Source: Methanosuratincola petrocarbonis
GTDB taxonomy: Archaea; Thermoproteota; Methanomethylicia; Methanomethylicales; Methanomethylicaceae
Length of the DNA: 64,000 bases
Assembly (NCBI GenBank): GCA_030522375.1
Contig: CP130488.1
Location: forward strand, 434,001-498,000
Reading direction: 5' to 3'
A program made the translations under genes and the position numbers. The notes beneath the pieces were generated by a model that was not told where the DNA came from, did no database searches, and worked only from the letters and a program-made list of their open reading frames with translations. Positions 8,517 through 17,047 of the stretch are shown piece by piece (within the stretch, counting starts at the first letter, position 1; every line of letters starts with the position of its first letter).

Positions 8517-9893
8517 TTGGTGTCTCCTTTGCATGACAGAGAGCGATTCCGGGGGGAAGGCACTGGCGAAGAACAGTCGCTACATCTATTCAACACTTGG
8601 TGGAGACAGAGGGGATGGGAGGGGCCTGTGCGGATCGTCGACGCTGAAGGCGTCTTCCTGAAAGAGGACTCGGGGAGGGAGATCCTCGACTTCTCATCGC
8701 AGCTTATGTGCTCAAACTTGGGGCACAAGAACAGGGCTGTGATCGAAGCGATCGCTGAGCAAGCGTCAAAGATCCCCTTCTTGAGCCCGGCTTTTGCGTT
8801 GGAAGTTCGGGCGAGGGCTGCTAAATCACTCGCAGAGATCCTCCCGCGGGGTCTGGACAAGCTGCTCTTTTCGACTTCAGGGAGCGAGGCGAATGAGGCA
8901 GCATTGGCTATCGTGAGGCACTATCAGAGATCTCGGGGGGCCTACAAGATCATCTCTAGGTATGCATCTTACCACGGCTCTACCGCTGGCGCGATCTCTT
9001 GCACAGGTGACCCGCGCCGTCTGGGCGCTGAGCCTGCTGGTAAGACCCCTGGGGTTGTCTTTGCGCCGGACTGCTACTGCTACAGGTGCCCCTTCAATCT
9101 GTCATACCCCGAATGCGGCGTGGCCTGTGCAGAATACGTCCGGTACCTGGTCGAGAACGAGGGGAACGTTGCCGGCATCATTGTGGAGCCAATCGTGGGA
9201 ACAAATGGCGTGATAGTGCCCGTCGATGAATACCTCCCGCGCCTGAAGAGGATTGCCGAGGAGTTCGGCCTTGCCTTCATCGCAGATGAGGTGATGGCTG
9301 GCTGGGGGCGGACAGGCACATGGTTCTCTTTCGAGCACTGGGGCGTGGTGCCAGACATAATCACTACTGCCAAGGGGAGCACGAGCGCCTACGCTCCTTT
9401 GGGGATAACCGCGGTGAGGCGGGACATTGCAGAAGAAGCGGAAAAGACAGGCTTCACACATGGGCACACATACGAGGCTCACCCGATCCCCTTGGCTGCC
9501 GTGCCTGCAGTGATTTCCGAGTTCAGGAGGCTGGATCTCCTCAACCATGTGAGGAGGCTCGGCGGCTATATGCATAGGCGCCTCGAAGAGCTGAAGGAGT
9601 CGCACCCCTCTGTGGGCGACATAAGGGGCAAGGGGCTGTTCTGGGCAGTCGAGTTGACGAGAGACCGGTCGAAGCGCCTGCCCTTCAATACGCGCGCAGA
9701 CAAAGCCAAGGGCCTTCAGCTAATGGTAGATCGCATAGCAAATGAGATGTACCGCTTGGGAGTTTACCAGTACGCCTGGATAAACCATCTGGTGATAGCG
9801 CCACCCCTAATAATCACAGAGCCCGAGATCGACATTGGGATTGATGCCCTCGACAAGGCTCTCAGGATATCGGATGAGAATATGGCGGAATAA
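8517..9893 (+). CDS. Class III pyridoxal-phosphate aminotransferase
   Basis: A 458-residue fold-type I class III transaminase. Visible are STSGSEANEAALAI, the segment FIADEVMAGWGRTGTW with the conserved Asp, and the presumed PLP lysine in TTAKGSTSAYAPLG. A cysteine-rich stretch (CYCYRCPFNLSYPECGVAC) is typical of the taurine:pyruvate / omega-amino acid branch, so the amino donor is probably an omega-amino acid; the exact substrate cannot be read. The start is TTG with an upstream G-rich element; a GTG one codon later is equally possible. Its neighbours are unrelated. Confidence 0.85.
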   Translation: MVSPLHDRERFRGEGTGEEQSLHLFNTWWRQRGWEGPVRIVDAEGVFLKEDSGREILDFSSQLMCSNLGHKNRAVIEAIAEQASKIPFLSPAFALEVRARAAKSLAEILPRGLDKLLFSTSGSEANEAALAIVRHYQRSRGAYKIISRYASYHGSTAGAISCTGDPRRLGAEPAGKTPGVVFAPDCYCYRCPFNLSYPECGVACAEYVRYLVENEGNVAGIIVEPIVGTNGVIVPVDEYLPRLKRIAEEFGLAFIADEVMAGWGRTGTWFSFEHWGVVPDIITTAKGSTSAYAPLGITAVRRDIAEEAEKTGFTHGHTYEAHPIPLAAVPAVISEFRRLDLLNHVRRLGGYMHRRLEELKESHPSVGDIRGKGLFWAVELTRDRSKRLPFNTRADKAKGLQLMVDRIANEMYRLGVYQYAWINHLVIAPPLIITEPEIDIGIDALDKALRISDENMAE

Positions 9894-9935
9894 ATGCACG
9901 GCGATTTAAAAGAAAAGAGACGAATTGCAGGCAGC

Positions 9936-11258
9936 TCAGCTGCCCTGTGCCTTCGTCAGCATCACGCCAGAGGCGAGCACGGCAGGTACCAGTGAGGGCG
10001 TTCGGACCTCCCACCAACGTACCCAACTCCTGTCCGAGCTGACTTGCCTGATCGATCCGAGTATTCTGAGCATGTTGTCGCTTATCCTGGCCCCCCTGAG
10101 GGCGCCTTTCACCTCTCCGCCCTCGATAAGGAAAGTCCCGTCCCTGCATATAGTCGAGAAATCGCCGGTCGCATAGTTCTGGAACCTTGTGTACCAGTTG
10201 CTGACGACATAGATCCCCCTCCTCGTCTCGCTGATCATCTCGTCCATGCTCATGTCGCCCGAGGAGACCTTCAGGTTCCAGGGAGATGGCGATACCCAGC
10301 CCGCATTTCCCGTACTGCTCGTGCCGAACCTCTTAGCTGTCGACTTGTTGTGGAGGTACGCCGCCATTTTACCCCTTGCAACAATCGCTGTCTTGCGCAC
10401 AGGGACGCCCTCATCGTCGAAAGTCCTTGAGTTGAGCCCATTTGGATCTGAACCGTCATCCTCGATCGTCAGCATTTCAGGCGCCACTCTCTCTCCGATC
10501 TTGCCGGCGAGGAATGACACACCCGCCTCCACGCTGAACGCAGAGCTCGCGTCACCCACTCTCTCGATCAGGTTCGCAAATATTATCGGTCCTAGTATGA
10601 CGTCGTAACTCCCCTCGCTCCATTGCACTCTCTCTCTTGACATCCTGGCGGTGATCCCTGCCCGCCTCCCCGCCCCCTCGGCATCTAGCGCGCGTATGTC
10701 GGTTGCACAGGTCAGCCCCTGGCCAGATCCTTCGCCTGCGAATGACCTAAGGTTCAGCTCGAAGGAACTCCGCTCATCATACCCCTCCCCCCCGCCGCTG
10801 GTCAGGATCGCGACCTTCCTAGCCTCTGCATTGAAGATCCCCGCGCTCCTCTCGCCCCCTTCCCTCATCGCAGCATTTATGCAGCTGCTGATGCAGTCGT
10901 TGATCCTCTCCGGATCTATTGCCTGGTCGGCGCGCCTGTCAGGGAATTTTGTCCTTTCAACATCAGTAATTGTCTCTGAGTCTGAAACCATGGGGGCAAA
11001 CTTGACCGCCCGCTCCAGCCCCCTCTCAATTCCGCCCTCAGATAGATCCTCCATGCGAGTTATGATCTTCTTTTTCCCAAAGACCGCCAGCGCATCAATA
11101 CCCATAAGGCTCCAGTTCTGGACCACTGAGGTCTTGTTGTTCGAGAACCTCACCATTAGCCTCTCGACGTGGCTCGGGATTATTATTGCCTGGTCCGCCC
11201 CCATCGAGAGGAACCCCTTGCGGACCCTGTCGCCAATCTCGAAGAGCTTTTCCTTCAT
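9936..11258 (-). CDS. TldD/PmbA family metalloprotease-like protein
   Basis: A 440-residue member of the TldD/PmbA (TldE) family. The N-terminal half has VERLMVRFSNNKTSVVQNW, and the C-terminal half has the conserved FDDEGVPVRKTAIVARGKMAAYLHNKSTAKRFG and FLIEGGEVKGALRG segments. I do not see the canonical HExxxH zinc motif of TldD, so it is more like the PmbA/TldE partner. In bacteria the pair matures or degrades peptides; archaeal roles are unclear. No second family member lies in the window. Confidence 0.85.
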   Translation of the reverse strand: MKEKLFEIGDRVRKGFLSMGADQAIIIPSHVERLMVRFSNNKTSVVQNWSLMGIDALAVFGKKKIITRMEDLSEGGIERGLERAVKFAPMVSDSETITDVERTKFPDRRADQAIDPERINDCISSCINAAMREGGERSAGIFNAEARKVAILTSGGGEGYDERSSFELNLRSFAGEGSGQGLTCATDIRALDAEGAGRRAGITARMSRERVQWSEGSYDVILGPIIFANLIERVGDASSAFSVEAGVSFLAGKIGERVAPEMLTIEDDGSDPNGLNSRTFDDEGVPVRKTAIVARGKMAAYLHNKSTAKRFGTSSTGNAGWVSPSPWNLKVSSGDMSMDEMISETRRGIYVVSNWYTRFQNYATGDFSTICRDGTFLIEGGEVKGALRGARISDNMLRILGSIRQVSSDRSWVRWWEVRTPSLVPAVLASGVMLTKAQGS

Positions 11259-11355
11259 CGTGAACCACTTTCCTCAAGTGCTTGACTTGTCATAGATTAT
11301 CTGCTCACACATTTAAATACTAAAAGAATTCAAAGCCATATAGGCTGGTGCGGGG

Positions 11356-12360
11356 ATGAGGGTAACGGTCTCAGTCCCAGGTAAAGTCTCCCTCTTCGGG
11401 GAGCATGCCGTGGTCTACGGGGAACCTGCCCTAGTCGCCGCGATAGGTAAAAGGCTAGCTGTTTCGGTCGAAGGGCGATCAGACAAGCTCATAAAGATAG
11501 CTGCGATGGATCTCCAGGTCCCAGGCGTCGTCCTGACGTATAACGAAGAAAGCCCTGAGCTAATAGTTGAGACTGATTATGGAAAGATTGTCGGGGCGGT
11601 CGGATACATTAGAAAAGCCATAGAGATCGCCTCTGGATTACTTGGGAAGAAGGGCGGCGTAAACGTCACTATAAGGTCGGAGATGCCTGTGGGCGCTGGG
11701 CTCGGCACATCGGCTGCGGTGGCAGTCGGCACGGTGGCTGCTTACGCGCTGCTTATGGGGGAAGAGCTCCCTCTAGGCGAAATTGCCCGGCTTGCCCACC
11801 AGACCGAGCTGGCTGTCCAGGGCCTGGCCAGCCCGATGGATACCTCCGTTGCGACTTATGGGGGCATCATGTACATCAGGCCCTCTGCACAGCAGACCGT
11901 AGAAAAGCTGCCAATCAACTGCGACCTCCCATTGGTTGTGGGGTATTCTGAACGCGAGTTCCGGACATCCGATCTGGTCAGGAAGGTAAGGTCTCTGCGG
12001 GAGGAATATCCCGATATCGTCTCGTTGACACTCCAGAGCATTGGCAGGATTTCTGAGCGGGCTAAGGACGCCCTGGCATCAGGAGATCTGGATACCTTGG
12101 GGAAGCTGATGAACATCAACCATGGTCTCCTTGACTCCCTAGGGGTATCTTCAAAGTCCCTCAACGACATGGTGTATTCTGCCAGGTTTGCTGGCGCAAT
12201 AGGTTCGAAGATGACTGGAGCTGGCGGCGGCGGCTGCATGATAGCTCTCTGCCCGGGCAGGGAGGTGGAGGTGTCGACTGCAATACGTATAGTGGGAGGG
12301 GTGCCGTTCAGGGCTGCGGTCTCTGACCAGGGACTCAGGGTCGAGTCCATCGAGTACTGA
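11356..12360 (+). CDS. mvk: Mevalonate kinase
   Basis: A 334-residue GHMP kinase that would phosphorylate mevalonate in the isoprenoid pathway feeding archaeal ether lipids. All three family motifs are present: PGKVSLFGEHAVVYG at the N-terminus, the ATP loop PVGAGLGTSAAVAVG, and the C-terminal KMTGAGGGGCMIAL. A TATA-like TTTAAATA near 11312 lies about 40 nt upstream of the ATG. Its 3' end overlaps the convergent CxxCxxxCC gene by 26 nt. No other mevalonate-pathway gene is adjacent. Length is as expected for archaeal MVK. Confidence 0.95.
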   Translation: MRVTVSVPGKVSLFGEHAVVYGEPALVAAIGKRLAVSVEGRSDKLIKIAAMDLQVPGVVLTYNEESPELIVETDYGKIVGAVGYIRKAIEIASGLLGKKGGVNVTIRSEMPVGAGLGTSAAVAVGTVAAYALLMGEELPLGEIARLAHQTELAVQGLASPMDTSVATYGGIMYIRPSAQQTVEKLPINCDLPLVVGYSEREFRTSDLVRKVRSLREEYPDIVSLTLQSIGRISERAKDALASGDLDTLGKLMNINHGLLDSLGVSSKSLNDMVYSARFAGAIGSKMTGAGGGGCMIALCPGREVEVSTAIRIVGGVPFRAAVSDQGLRVESIEY

Positions 12361-12769
12361 GCTTGGAACTAGTTTCTATGAACCTATCCAGTCCTTCGCT
12401 TATCCCAGAAGAGAGCCTCCTGTAATTATCAAGATCATTGTTCTCCTTGGACCAGTCCACACCTGGGCAGGCTGCTGAGACGAGGATCCTCCTCTTGGTC
12501 ACTATAAATGGGTGCCTCCGGCAGGTATCTGGTCTCACGTCGTAGACCTTGCATGTTGTGCCTTCTAAGAATACGCATTTCGAGTCGACCATCTTCATCT
12601 TGTATTTTGCCCCTGTGATCTCCCTTTCCAGGTTGTTCGTCGGCAGGTAAAACCCTCTGAAGCCACTGAGCCTCTCAAGATCCTTTTCGTACAGCGGGAT
12701 AAGCTTGGCGGTGCAGCATCTGCCGCACCTCCTGCATGAATGGTATGGGAGCCTCTGTGCTACAAACAT
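12335..12769 (-). CDS. YkgJ-type CxxCxxxCC cluster protein
   Basis: A 144-residue protein with the CRRCGRCC motif near the N-terminus and further cysteines in SKCVFLEGTTCKVYDVRPDTCRRHP and AACPG, the pattern of the YkgJ/UPF0153 family thought to bind an Fe-S or zinc centre. Function is unknown. The ATG at 12769 is preferred over an upstream TTG (12811) because the upstream bases GTGTTTTATACG look like a TATA element, which would make the transcript leaderless. It converges on and overlaps mvk. Confidence 0.8.
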   Translation of the reverse strand: MFVAQRLPYHSCRRCGRCCTAKLIPLYEKDLERLSGFRGFYLPTNNLEREITGAKYKMKMVDSKCVFLEGTTCKVYDVRPDTCRRHPFIVTKRRILVSAACPGVDWSKENNDLDNYRRLSSGISEGLDRFIETSSKLSTRWTRP

Positions 12770-12892
12770 GCCTATTTCGGGGATCAACGCCTGCGTATAA
12801 AACACTTCCAAGAATCAAGAAGAACCAGCACTGCGAATTAACCCTAGCGGTTCCAGCCAGACACCATTATTGTGAGGTAGCAGTCAGTCAAG

Positions 12893-12902
12893 TTTTTAAA
12901 TA
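12893..12902 (+). promoter_or_regulatory. TATA box of the DUF4430 gene
   Basis: TTTTTAAATA lies about 40 nt upstream of the ATG at 12937 and predicts transcription starting near the end of operator site A. The arrangement (TATA, CGGATGGAT, palindrome) matches that upstream of the ECF S-component gene almost base for base. Confidence 0.7.
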
Positions 12903-12903
12903 C

Positions 12904-12922
12904 GGATGGATTATCTATCCAT
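12904..12922 (+). promoter_or_regulatory. Operator-like palindrome, site A
   Basis: GGATGGATTATCTATCCAT contains ATGGAT-N5-ATCCAT as a perfect dyad. It lies between the TATA box and the predicted transcription start of the DUF4430 gene, a position typical of archaeal repressor sites. It differs from site B by one base and from site C by three over 19 positions. Confidence 0.65.
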
Positions 12923-12936
12923 TATAGGCGATCTGA

Positions 12937-13386
12937 ATGGCTACCAACACGTGGACCATAATTTCGGGTGTGCTCTTGATATGGGCCGTAGGGGCAACAG
13001 TCGGACTGGCTTATTACTACCAGAATTCTCAGAGCCAGCAGGTAATAATTAACAACTACAAATCGGTGATCGATAACGTTGCAATAAAGGTCAATCTGGG
13101 GATCGATTACGGGAACGGCACCACTGTCTGGAAGAATGACACGTATGTGCCCATAGGCTTTAGCCTGCTCAACGCCACACTCAAGGCAGCACAGGTGAAC
13201 TACACTGTTTATTCGTATGGAACCTGGGTTAATGGTATCAACGGCGTCTTCGAAAACGTCGCTCAGAATACCTATTGGGTCTATTACGTATGGTCCAACA
13301 ACGAGTGGGAGATGGGCCCTGTAGGCGCTGACCAGTACATCCTGAATAATGGCGAATCGGTCAAGTGGATCTTGACAAAATTCTAA
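12937..13386 (+). CDS. DUF4430 domain membrane-anchored extracytoplasmic protein
   Basis: A 149-residue protein with one N-terminal membrane anchor (about residues 7-27) and an external domain of the DUF4430 type (VPIGFSLLNATLKAAQVNYTVYSYGTWVNGINGV, then WVYYVW and MGPVGADQYILNNGESVKW). DUF4430 resembles the C-terminal domain of transcobalamin and intrinsic factor. It faces an ECF S-component gene whose promoter carries the same palindrome, so the two probably form a co-regulated uptake pair, plausibly for cobamide. The ligand is inferred from fold and context only. Confidence 0.75.
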   Translation: MATNTWTIISGVLLIWAVGATVGLAYYYQNSQSQQVIINNYKSVIDNVAIKVNLGIDYGNGTTVWKNDTYVPIGFSLLNATLKAAQVNYTVYSYGTWVNGINGVFENVAQNTYWVYYVWSNNEWEMGPVGADQYILNNGESVKWILTKF

Positions 13387-13389
13387 GCT

Positions 13390-13412
13390 ATTTTTTTATT
13401 TTTTCTTTTTTT
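13390..13412 (+). terminator. T-rich terminator after the DUF4430 gene
   Basis: A nearly unbroken run of T residues starts 4 nt after the stop codon, the usual form of an archaeal transcription terminator. The convergent ECF gene ends 66 nt further on. Confidence 0.6.
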
Positions 13413-13477
13413 GCGAGTAGGCGAATGCTCGACGGTTTTCTTTTACAGGTTGCTGAGTGCTTGGTCGGAGTGTATGC

Positions 13478-14050
13478 TCACTTCGTTCTGTTCCTCGCGA
13501 GCACCTGCACGAGCATCGCTATCACAGAGGCAGTTGTGAACTCGGTTATCGGACCGACTGCCACCATCCACCCTCCAGAGGCTGGCGTGGGTATGAAAAG
13601 CCCGAGCAACCCGATCACCAGGGCGTAGACTACATCCCAGCCAATCAGAACTAGCAGGATCCAGGACGTCACAACATCGAATGCGAACATGATTATGTAA
13701 CACCCGACAAGAACGCCAGTCCTTGAGATCTTATTCTTGTCCTTCCTGTTCCATATGAGTCCTGCCCCGAACCCGACTGCCCCCATCATGAGGCAGTTTA
13801 CGGCAGTCCATGGACCGGGAGCCCCGATTATAATGTCTGATATCATGTAAGAGGCTACGCCGACGACCCCGCCTGTGACTGGGCCAAAGAATATCCCTCC
13901 CAGCATGGTGAAGATCCCTGGGAAGTTGATGAACTGGAAGGGCCCAAAGAGGGCGTACTTTACAAGCCTCAATGACGCTGCCAAAGCTATTAAAAGGCTC
14001 GTGTAGGTGATCTTCTGCGTCCTTGAGAGCTTGCCATTGTTCCTTAGCAT
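13478..14050 (-). CDS. ECF transporter substrate-binding (S) component
   Basis: A 190-residue hydrophobic protein with about six membrane spans. Segments such as FGPFQFINFPGIFTMLGGIFFGPVTGG and the internal Gly/Ala-rich helices are typical of ECF S-components. S-components bind a vitamin or metal and work with a shared energising module (EcfT plus two ATPases) that is not in this window. The DUF4430 partner and the operator shared with the methanol methyltransferase region suggest a corrinoid or its precursor as substrate; this is an inference. The start codon abuts site B. Confidence 0.8.
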   Translation of the reverse strand: MLRNNGKLSRTQKITYTSLLIALAASLRLVKYALFGPFQFINFPGIFTMLGGIFFGPVTGGVVGVASYMISDIIIGAPGPWTAVNCLMMGAVGFGAGLIWNRKDKNKISRTGVLVGCYIIMFAFDVVTSWILLVLIGWDVVYALVIGLLGLFIPTPASGGWMVAVGPITEFTTASVIAMLVQVLARNRTK

Positions 14051-14069
14051 ATGGATAGATTATCCATCC
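14051..14069 (-). promoter_or_regulatory. Operator-like palindrome, site B
   Basis: On the minus strand this reads GGATGGATAATCTATCCAT, 18 of 19 positions identical to site A in gene orientation. It touches the ATG of the ECF S-component gene and follows a TTTTTAATAT TATA box at 14071-14080 with the same spacing as at site A. Confidence 0.65.
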
Positions 14070-14070
14070 G

Positions 14071-14080
14071 ATATTAAAAA
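14071..14080 (-). promoter_or_regulatory. TATA box of the ECF S-component gene
   Basis: The minus strand reads TTTTTTAATATCGGATGG across this point, against GTTTTTAAATACGGATGG upstream of the DUF4430 gene. The promoter and operator appear to be conserved as one block. Confidence 0.65.
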
Positions 14081-14122
14081 ACCTTCTGTGAAGTTTATAA
14101 GCATAGACATTTTTTAAGCGTA

Positions 14123-15184
14123 GTGGTGGCAGAGATGGTCACAAAGGAAGCGGTCATGGGCGCTTTGAGTAACGTCGTGGATCCTGAGATCGATATCGAT
14201 ATCGTGACCCTCGGGATGGTGAGGAACGTTTCGGTTGAGGGAGGCAAGGTGTCAGTAACTATAGCATTGACATCTGAATCCTGCCCTCTGGTGGACAGGA
14301 TAAAGGATGATGTCGAATCCGTTATCAGAGGCCTTGATGGGGTTTCATCTGTCTCTATCGAGACTGCTGTCATGAACGAGGAAGAGAGGTCTGTACTGCT
14401 CGAGAAACTGAAGGAGAAGAGGAAGACCCTGCCGATGCCTGGCAAACTCCCGAAGCACGGAATCAAGAGGATCCTAGCAATCCTATCCGGGAAGGGCGGG
14501 GTTGGAAAGTCTTCTGTCACCTCCTTGATTGCGGTGGGCATGCAGCGGCGCGGCCTGAAGGTCGGTATTTTGGACGCTGACATCACAGGCCCCAGCATAC
14601 CGAAGATATTCGGAGTTAACGAGATGCCATTCGTACTCGAGGGGAAGATCATCCCTGCTACTTCGAGCAAGGGGATCAAGATAATATCGATGAACCTGCT
14701 CTTGGGCAAGGAGGAGACGCCCGTCATCTGGAGGGGGCCTCTGGTGAGCACTGCAATCAAGCAGTTCTATACTGATGTCGACTGGGGCGAGCTTGACTAC
14801 CTGCTTGTGGACCTCCCGCCTGGGACAAGCGATGCCCAGCTCACCGTGCTGCAGCTCCTACCTGTCGACGGGATCGTGGTAGTCACCTCGCCACAGGAGC
14901 TCGCAGGTGTAATTGTTGCAAAGGCAGTCCAGATGTCGAAGATGCTGGCAGTCCCAATAGTGGGGGTTCTTGAGAACATGAGCTACATCCAGTGCCCGAA
15001 GTGCGGCGAGATAATCAGGCTCTTCGGAGATAGCAGAGGCAAGTTGATGGCAGAGCAGATAAATACGCAATTTCTTGGCTCGTTGCCCATCGACCCATCA
15101 CTCTCTGCTGCCTGCGACAAGGGCAAGATCGAGGAGTACAGCAGTAAGGCGTTCGAGGAGGTAGTGGAAAAACTAGTCTCCTGA
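14123..15184 (+). CDS. Mrp/ApbC-type Fe-S carrier ATPase with N-terminal MIP18 domain
   Basis: A 353-residue protein. Residues 1 to about 85 form a MIP18/DUF59 domain (LSNVVDPEIDIDIVTLGMV). Residues 110-353 form a deviant Walker ATPase with LSGKGGVGKSS at about 121-131, DADITGPSIPKIFG, and the CPKCG motif near residue 290 that holds a bridging [4Fe-4S] cluster in the dimer. It would assemble and transfer clusters, of which this window encodes many users. A TTTATAAGC element near 14094 suggests a nearly leaderless start at the GTG at 14123; GTG 14126 and ATG 14135 are alternatives. Confidence 0.92.
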   Translation: MVAEMVTKEAVMGALSNVVDPEIDIDIVTLGMVRNVSVEGGKVSVTIALTSESCPLVDRIKDDVESVIRGLDGVSSVSIETAVMNEEERSVLLEKLKEKRKTLPMPGKLPKHGIKRILAILSGKGGVGKSSVTSLIAVGMQRRGLKVGILDADITGPSIPKIFGVNEMPFVLEGKIIPATSSKGIKIISMNLLLGKEETPVIWRGPLVSTAIKQFYTDVDWGELDYLLVDLPPGTSDAQLTVLQLLPVDGIVVVTSPQELAGVIVAKAVQMSKMLAVPIVGVLENMSYIQCPKCGEIIRLFGDSRGKLMAEQINTQFLGSLPIDPSLSAACDKGKIEEYSSKAFEEVVEKLVS

Positions 15185-15205
15185 ACGCATAAAGGTAGAT
15201 GCCCT

Positions 15206-15688
15206 ATGTACCTTGCTGAGAACAGCACCGAAGAGGTACATGCTCCTGAGATCAGAATTGTCCCCGCATTGTCAAGGGACGTCAATTCCATAGCTAGTGT
15301 GCTAAAAGCATCTTTCCCGGAGGAGGCTTCCTACTACAAGATCAAGAGCTGGCACTGCGAAGCGAAGAGGATCATTAGGTGCGACAAAGGGTGGGTGTGT
15401 CTAGTCGCCAGGAAAGAGAGGGAAGTCGTCGGTGTGATCGCAGCGCGGTGCCTGAAAACGGAGGTTCCTACCGTCAGGATAGAATGGGTGGCTGTGCTGC
15501 CGAGCGAGAGGGGCATGGGCATCGGATCCAAGCTTATAGAAGAGCTGATAGACATCGCAGACGCGAGCTTCAAGGAACCGCAGGTAAGGATTACTCTGCG
15601 CGCAAGGGGCGAGAGGCAGGACTTTTACCGGAAACTCGGCTTCCGTTGTTATGGGCGCGGCTGGATGAAGATGAGGCTGAAGCACTGA
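15206..15688 (+). CDS. GNAT family N-acetyltransferase
   Basis: A 160-residue GNAT protein with an acetyl-CoA binding loop in LPSERGMGIGSKLIEELI and the closing strand FYRKLGFRCYGRGWMKM. It may acetylate a protein N-terminus or a small amine; the substrate cannot be read. It follows the Mrp gene by 21 nt on the same strand and is probably co-transcribed, although no functional link is evident. Confidence 0.85.
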   Translation: MYLAENSTEEVHAPEIRIVPALSRDVNSIASVLKASFPEEASYYKIKSWHCEAKRIIRCDKGWVCLVARKEREVVGVIAARCLKTEVPTVRIEWVAVLPSERGMGIGSKLIEELIDIADASFKEPQVRITLRARGERQDFYRKLGFRCYGRGWMKMRLKH

Positions 15689-15705
15689 CATTCAGTACCT
15701 TCTCT

Positions 15706-16902
15706 CTATTTTCCTGTGTTCTGCTTCAGCGTCCTCTGCGTTGCCGCCATTGCCAGCGACGCGAACAAGGCAAGTATGGAACCGTAAAGGAATGCATAAT
15801 GGCTGCCTAGGGATGAGTATATGAAACCTGCCACGATGTTGGTTGGAAGTGCAACTGCACCGACCGCCATGTTGTAGACGCCATATGCAGTCCCTTTGAA
15901 TTCTTCCTTTGTGAGGCTGGGTATGACCGCCCGCTGCGAGGTCTCAACTGTCCCCTGGTGCATGCCGAAGAGAACGACACCGAAGAGGAATGTCCACGGC
16001 TCCGATGAGAATGCGATCGTCGCGAATGCAGCAAGTAGCAGCAAGTACCCGACTTGCACTGCCCTGATCCGCCCGAACTTGTCTGAGATCTCGCCCGCAG
16101 GTACGCCCGAGAACACATGGAAGATCTGGATGAGGGCATAGACCAGGGCAGTTATCTCAACTGGTATCCCGACCTCTATCGCCCTGAGGAGGATGAAGGC
16201 ATAGCTGATGGCTGAGGCCGCGTATAATGTCGCAGAGACGATGTACATCGAGAAGCTCCTGTTCATTATCGCCCTTGCGTTCTTCAGTATCGCCCTGTTT
16301 GGCTTGGTCTTCGGAGGCGGTTCCTTCACAAAGAGTACGAGTATCGCTATTGCTATTGCCCCTGGAATCGCCGTGAAGAGGAATATCCCGCCGTAACCTA
16401 GGGGGATCAGCAGAATGAATGCAAGCACGGGCCCTGCTATGGCTCCGAGCTGGTCGAGCGTCCTGTGTATCCCGAACGATCTGCCGATCCTGCTGTCTGA
16501 GGAGTCAGCGATCATCGCATCCCTCGGCGCGGTCCTCAGCCCCTTCCCGATGCGGTCACCTATCCTGAGGACGAGGACATCCGACCAGCTTGTGGCGAAC
16601 CCCATGATGGGCTTTGTGATGTTTGAGAGGGCATAGCCGATGACTGTGAGCCTCTTTTTCTTTCCAGTCCTGTCAGCAATCGCTCCAGAAACCAGCTTCA
16701 AGAAGGAGGTCATGCTCTCTGCGATCCCCTCGATCGTCCCTACGATCTCGGGCGTGGCGCCGAGGGCTATTACAAGGAACGTTGGGAGCACGGACATTAT
16801 GAGCTCAGTACTGATGTCAGTGAAGAAGCTGACAACGCCGAGTAAAAGGATGTTGGAGGAAACGCCGAGCAAGACCTTGTCTCTTGGCTCCATCGCTGTC
16901 AC
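15706..16902 (-). CDS. Major facilitator superfamily transporter
   Basis: A 398-residue membrane protein with about twelve spans and a typical MFS loop between helices 2 and 3 (GAIADRTGKKKRLT), plus RIGDRIGKGLRTAPRDAMIADS, a segment common in one branch of drug/solute MFS carriers. No substrate can be assigned. It converges on the GNAT gene. An AT-rich gap of 145 nt upstream (16903-17047) holds its promoter and nothing else I can see. Confidence 0.85.
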   Translation of the reverse strand: MTAMEPRDKVLLGVSSNILLLGVVSFFTDISTELIMSVLPTFLVIALGATPEIVGTIEGIAESMTSFLKLVSGAIADRTGKKKRLTVIGYALSNITKPIMGFATSWSDVLVLRIGDRIGKGLRTAPRDAMIADSSDSRIGRSFGIHRTLDQLGAIAGPVLAFILLIPLGYGGIFLFTAIPGAIAIAILVLFVKEPPPKTKPNRAILKNARAIMNRSFSMYIVSATLYAASAISYAFILLRAIEVGIPVEITALVYALIQIFHVFSGVPAGEISDKFGRIRAVQVGYLLLLAAFATIAFSSEPWTFLFGVVLFGMHQGTVETSQRAVIPSLTKEEFKGTAYGVYNMAVGAVALPTNIVAGFIYSSLGSHYAFLYGSILALFASLAMAATQRTLKQNTGK

Positions 16903-17047
16903 TTCTCATCGCTCTGATCATTCTGTTCATAAAGTTTTCTCTTGCCACTGTATACGAATCATGCACCAAATCCCGGCTGTTCTATAAATATTTTATATTT
17001 GTTGTGGCAATTAGTATATATCAAAATATGGAAAAATAAATATCTAT

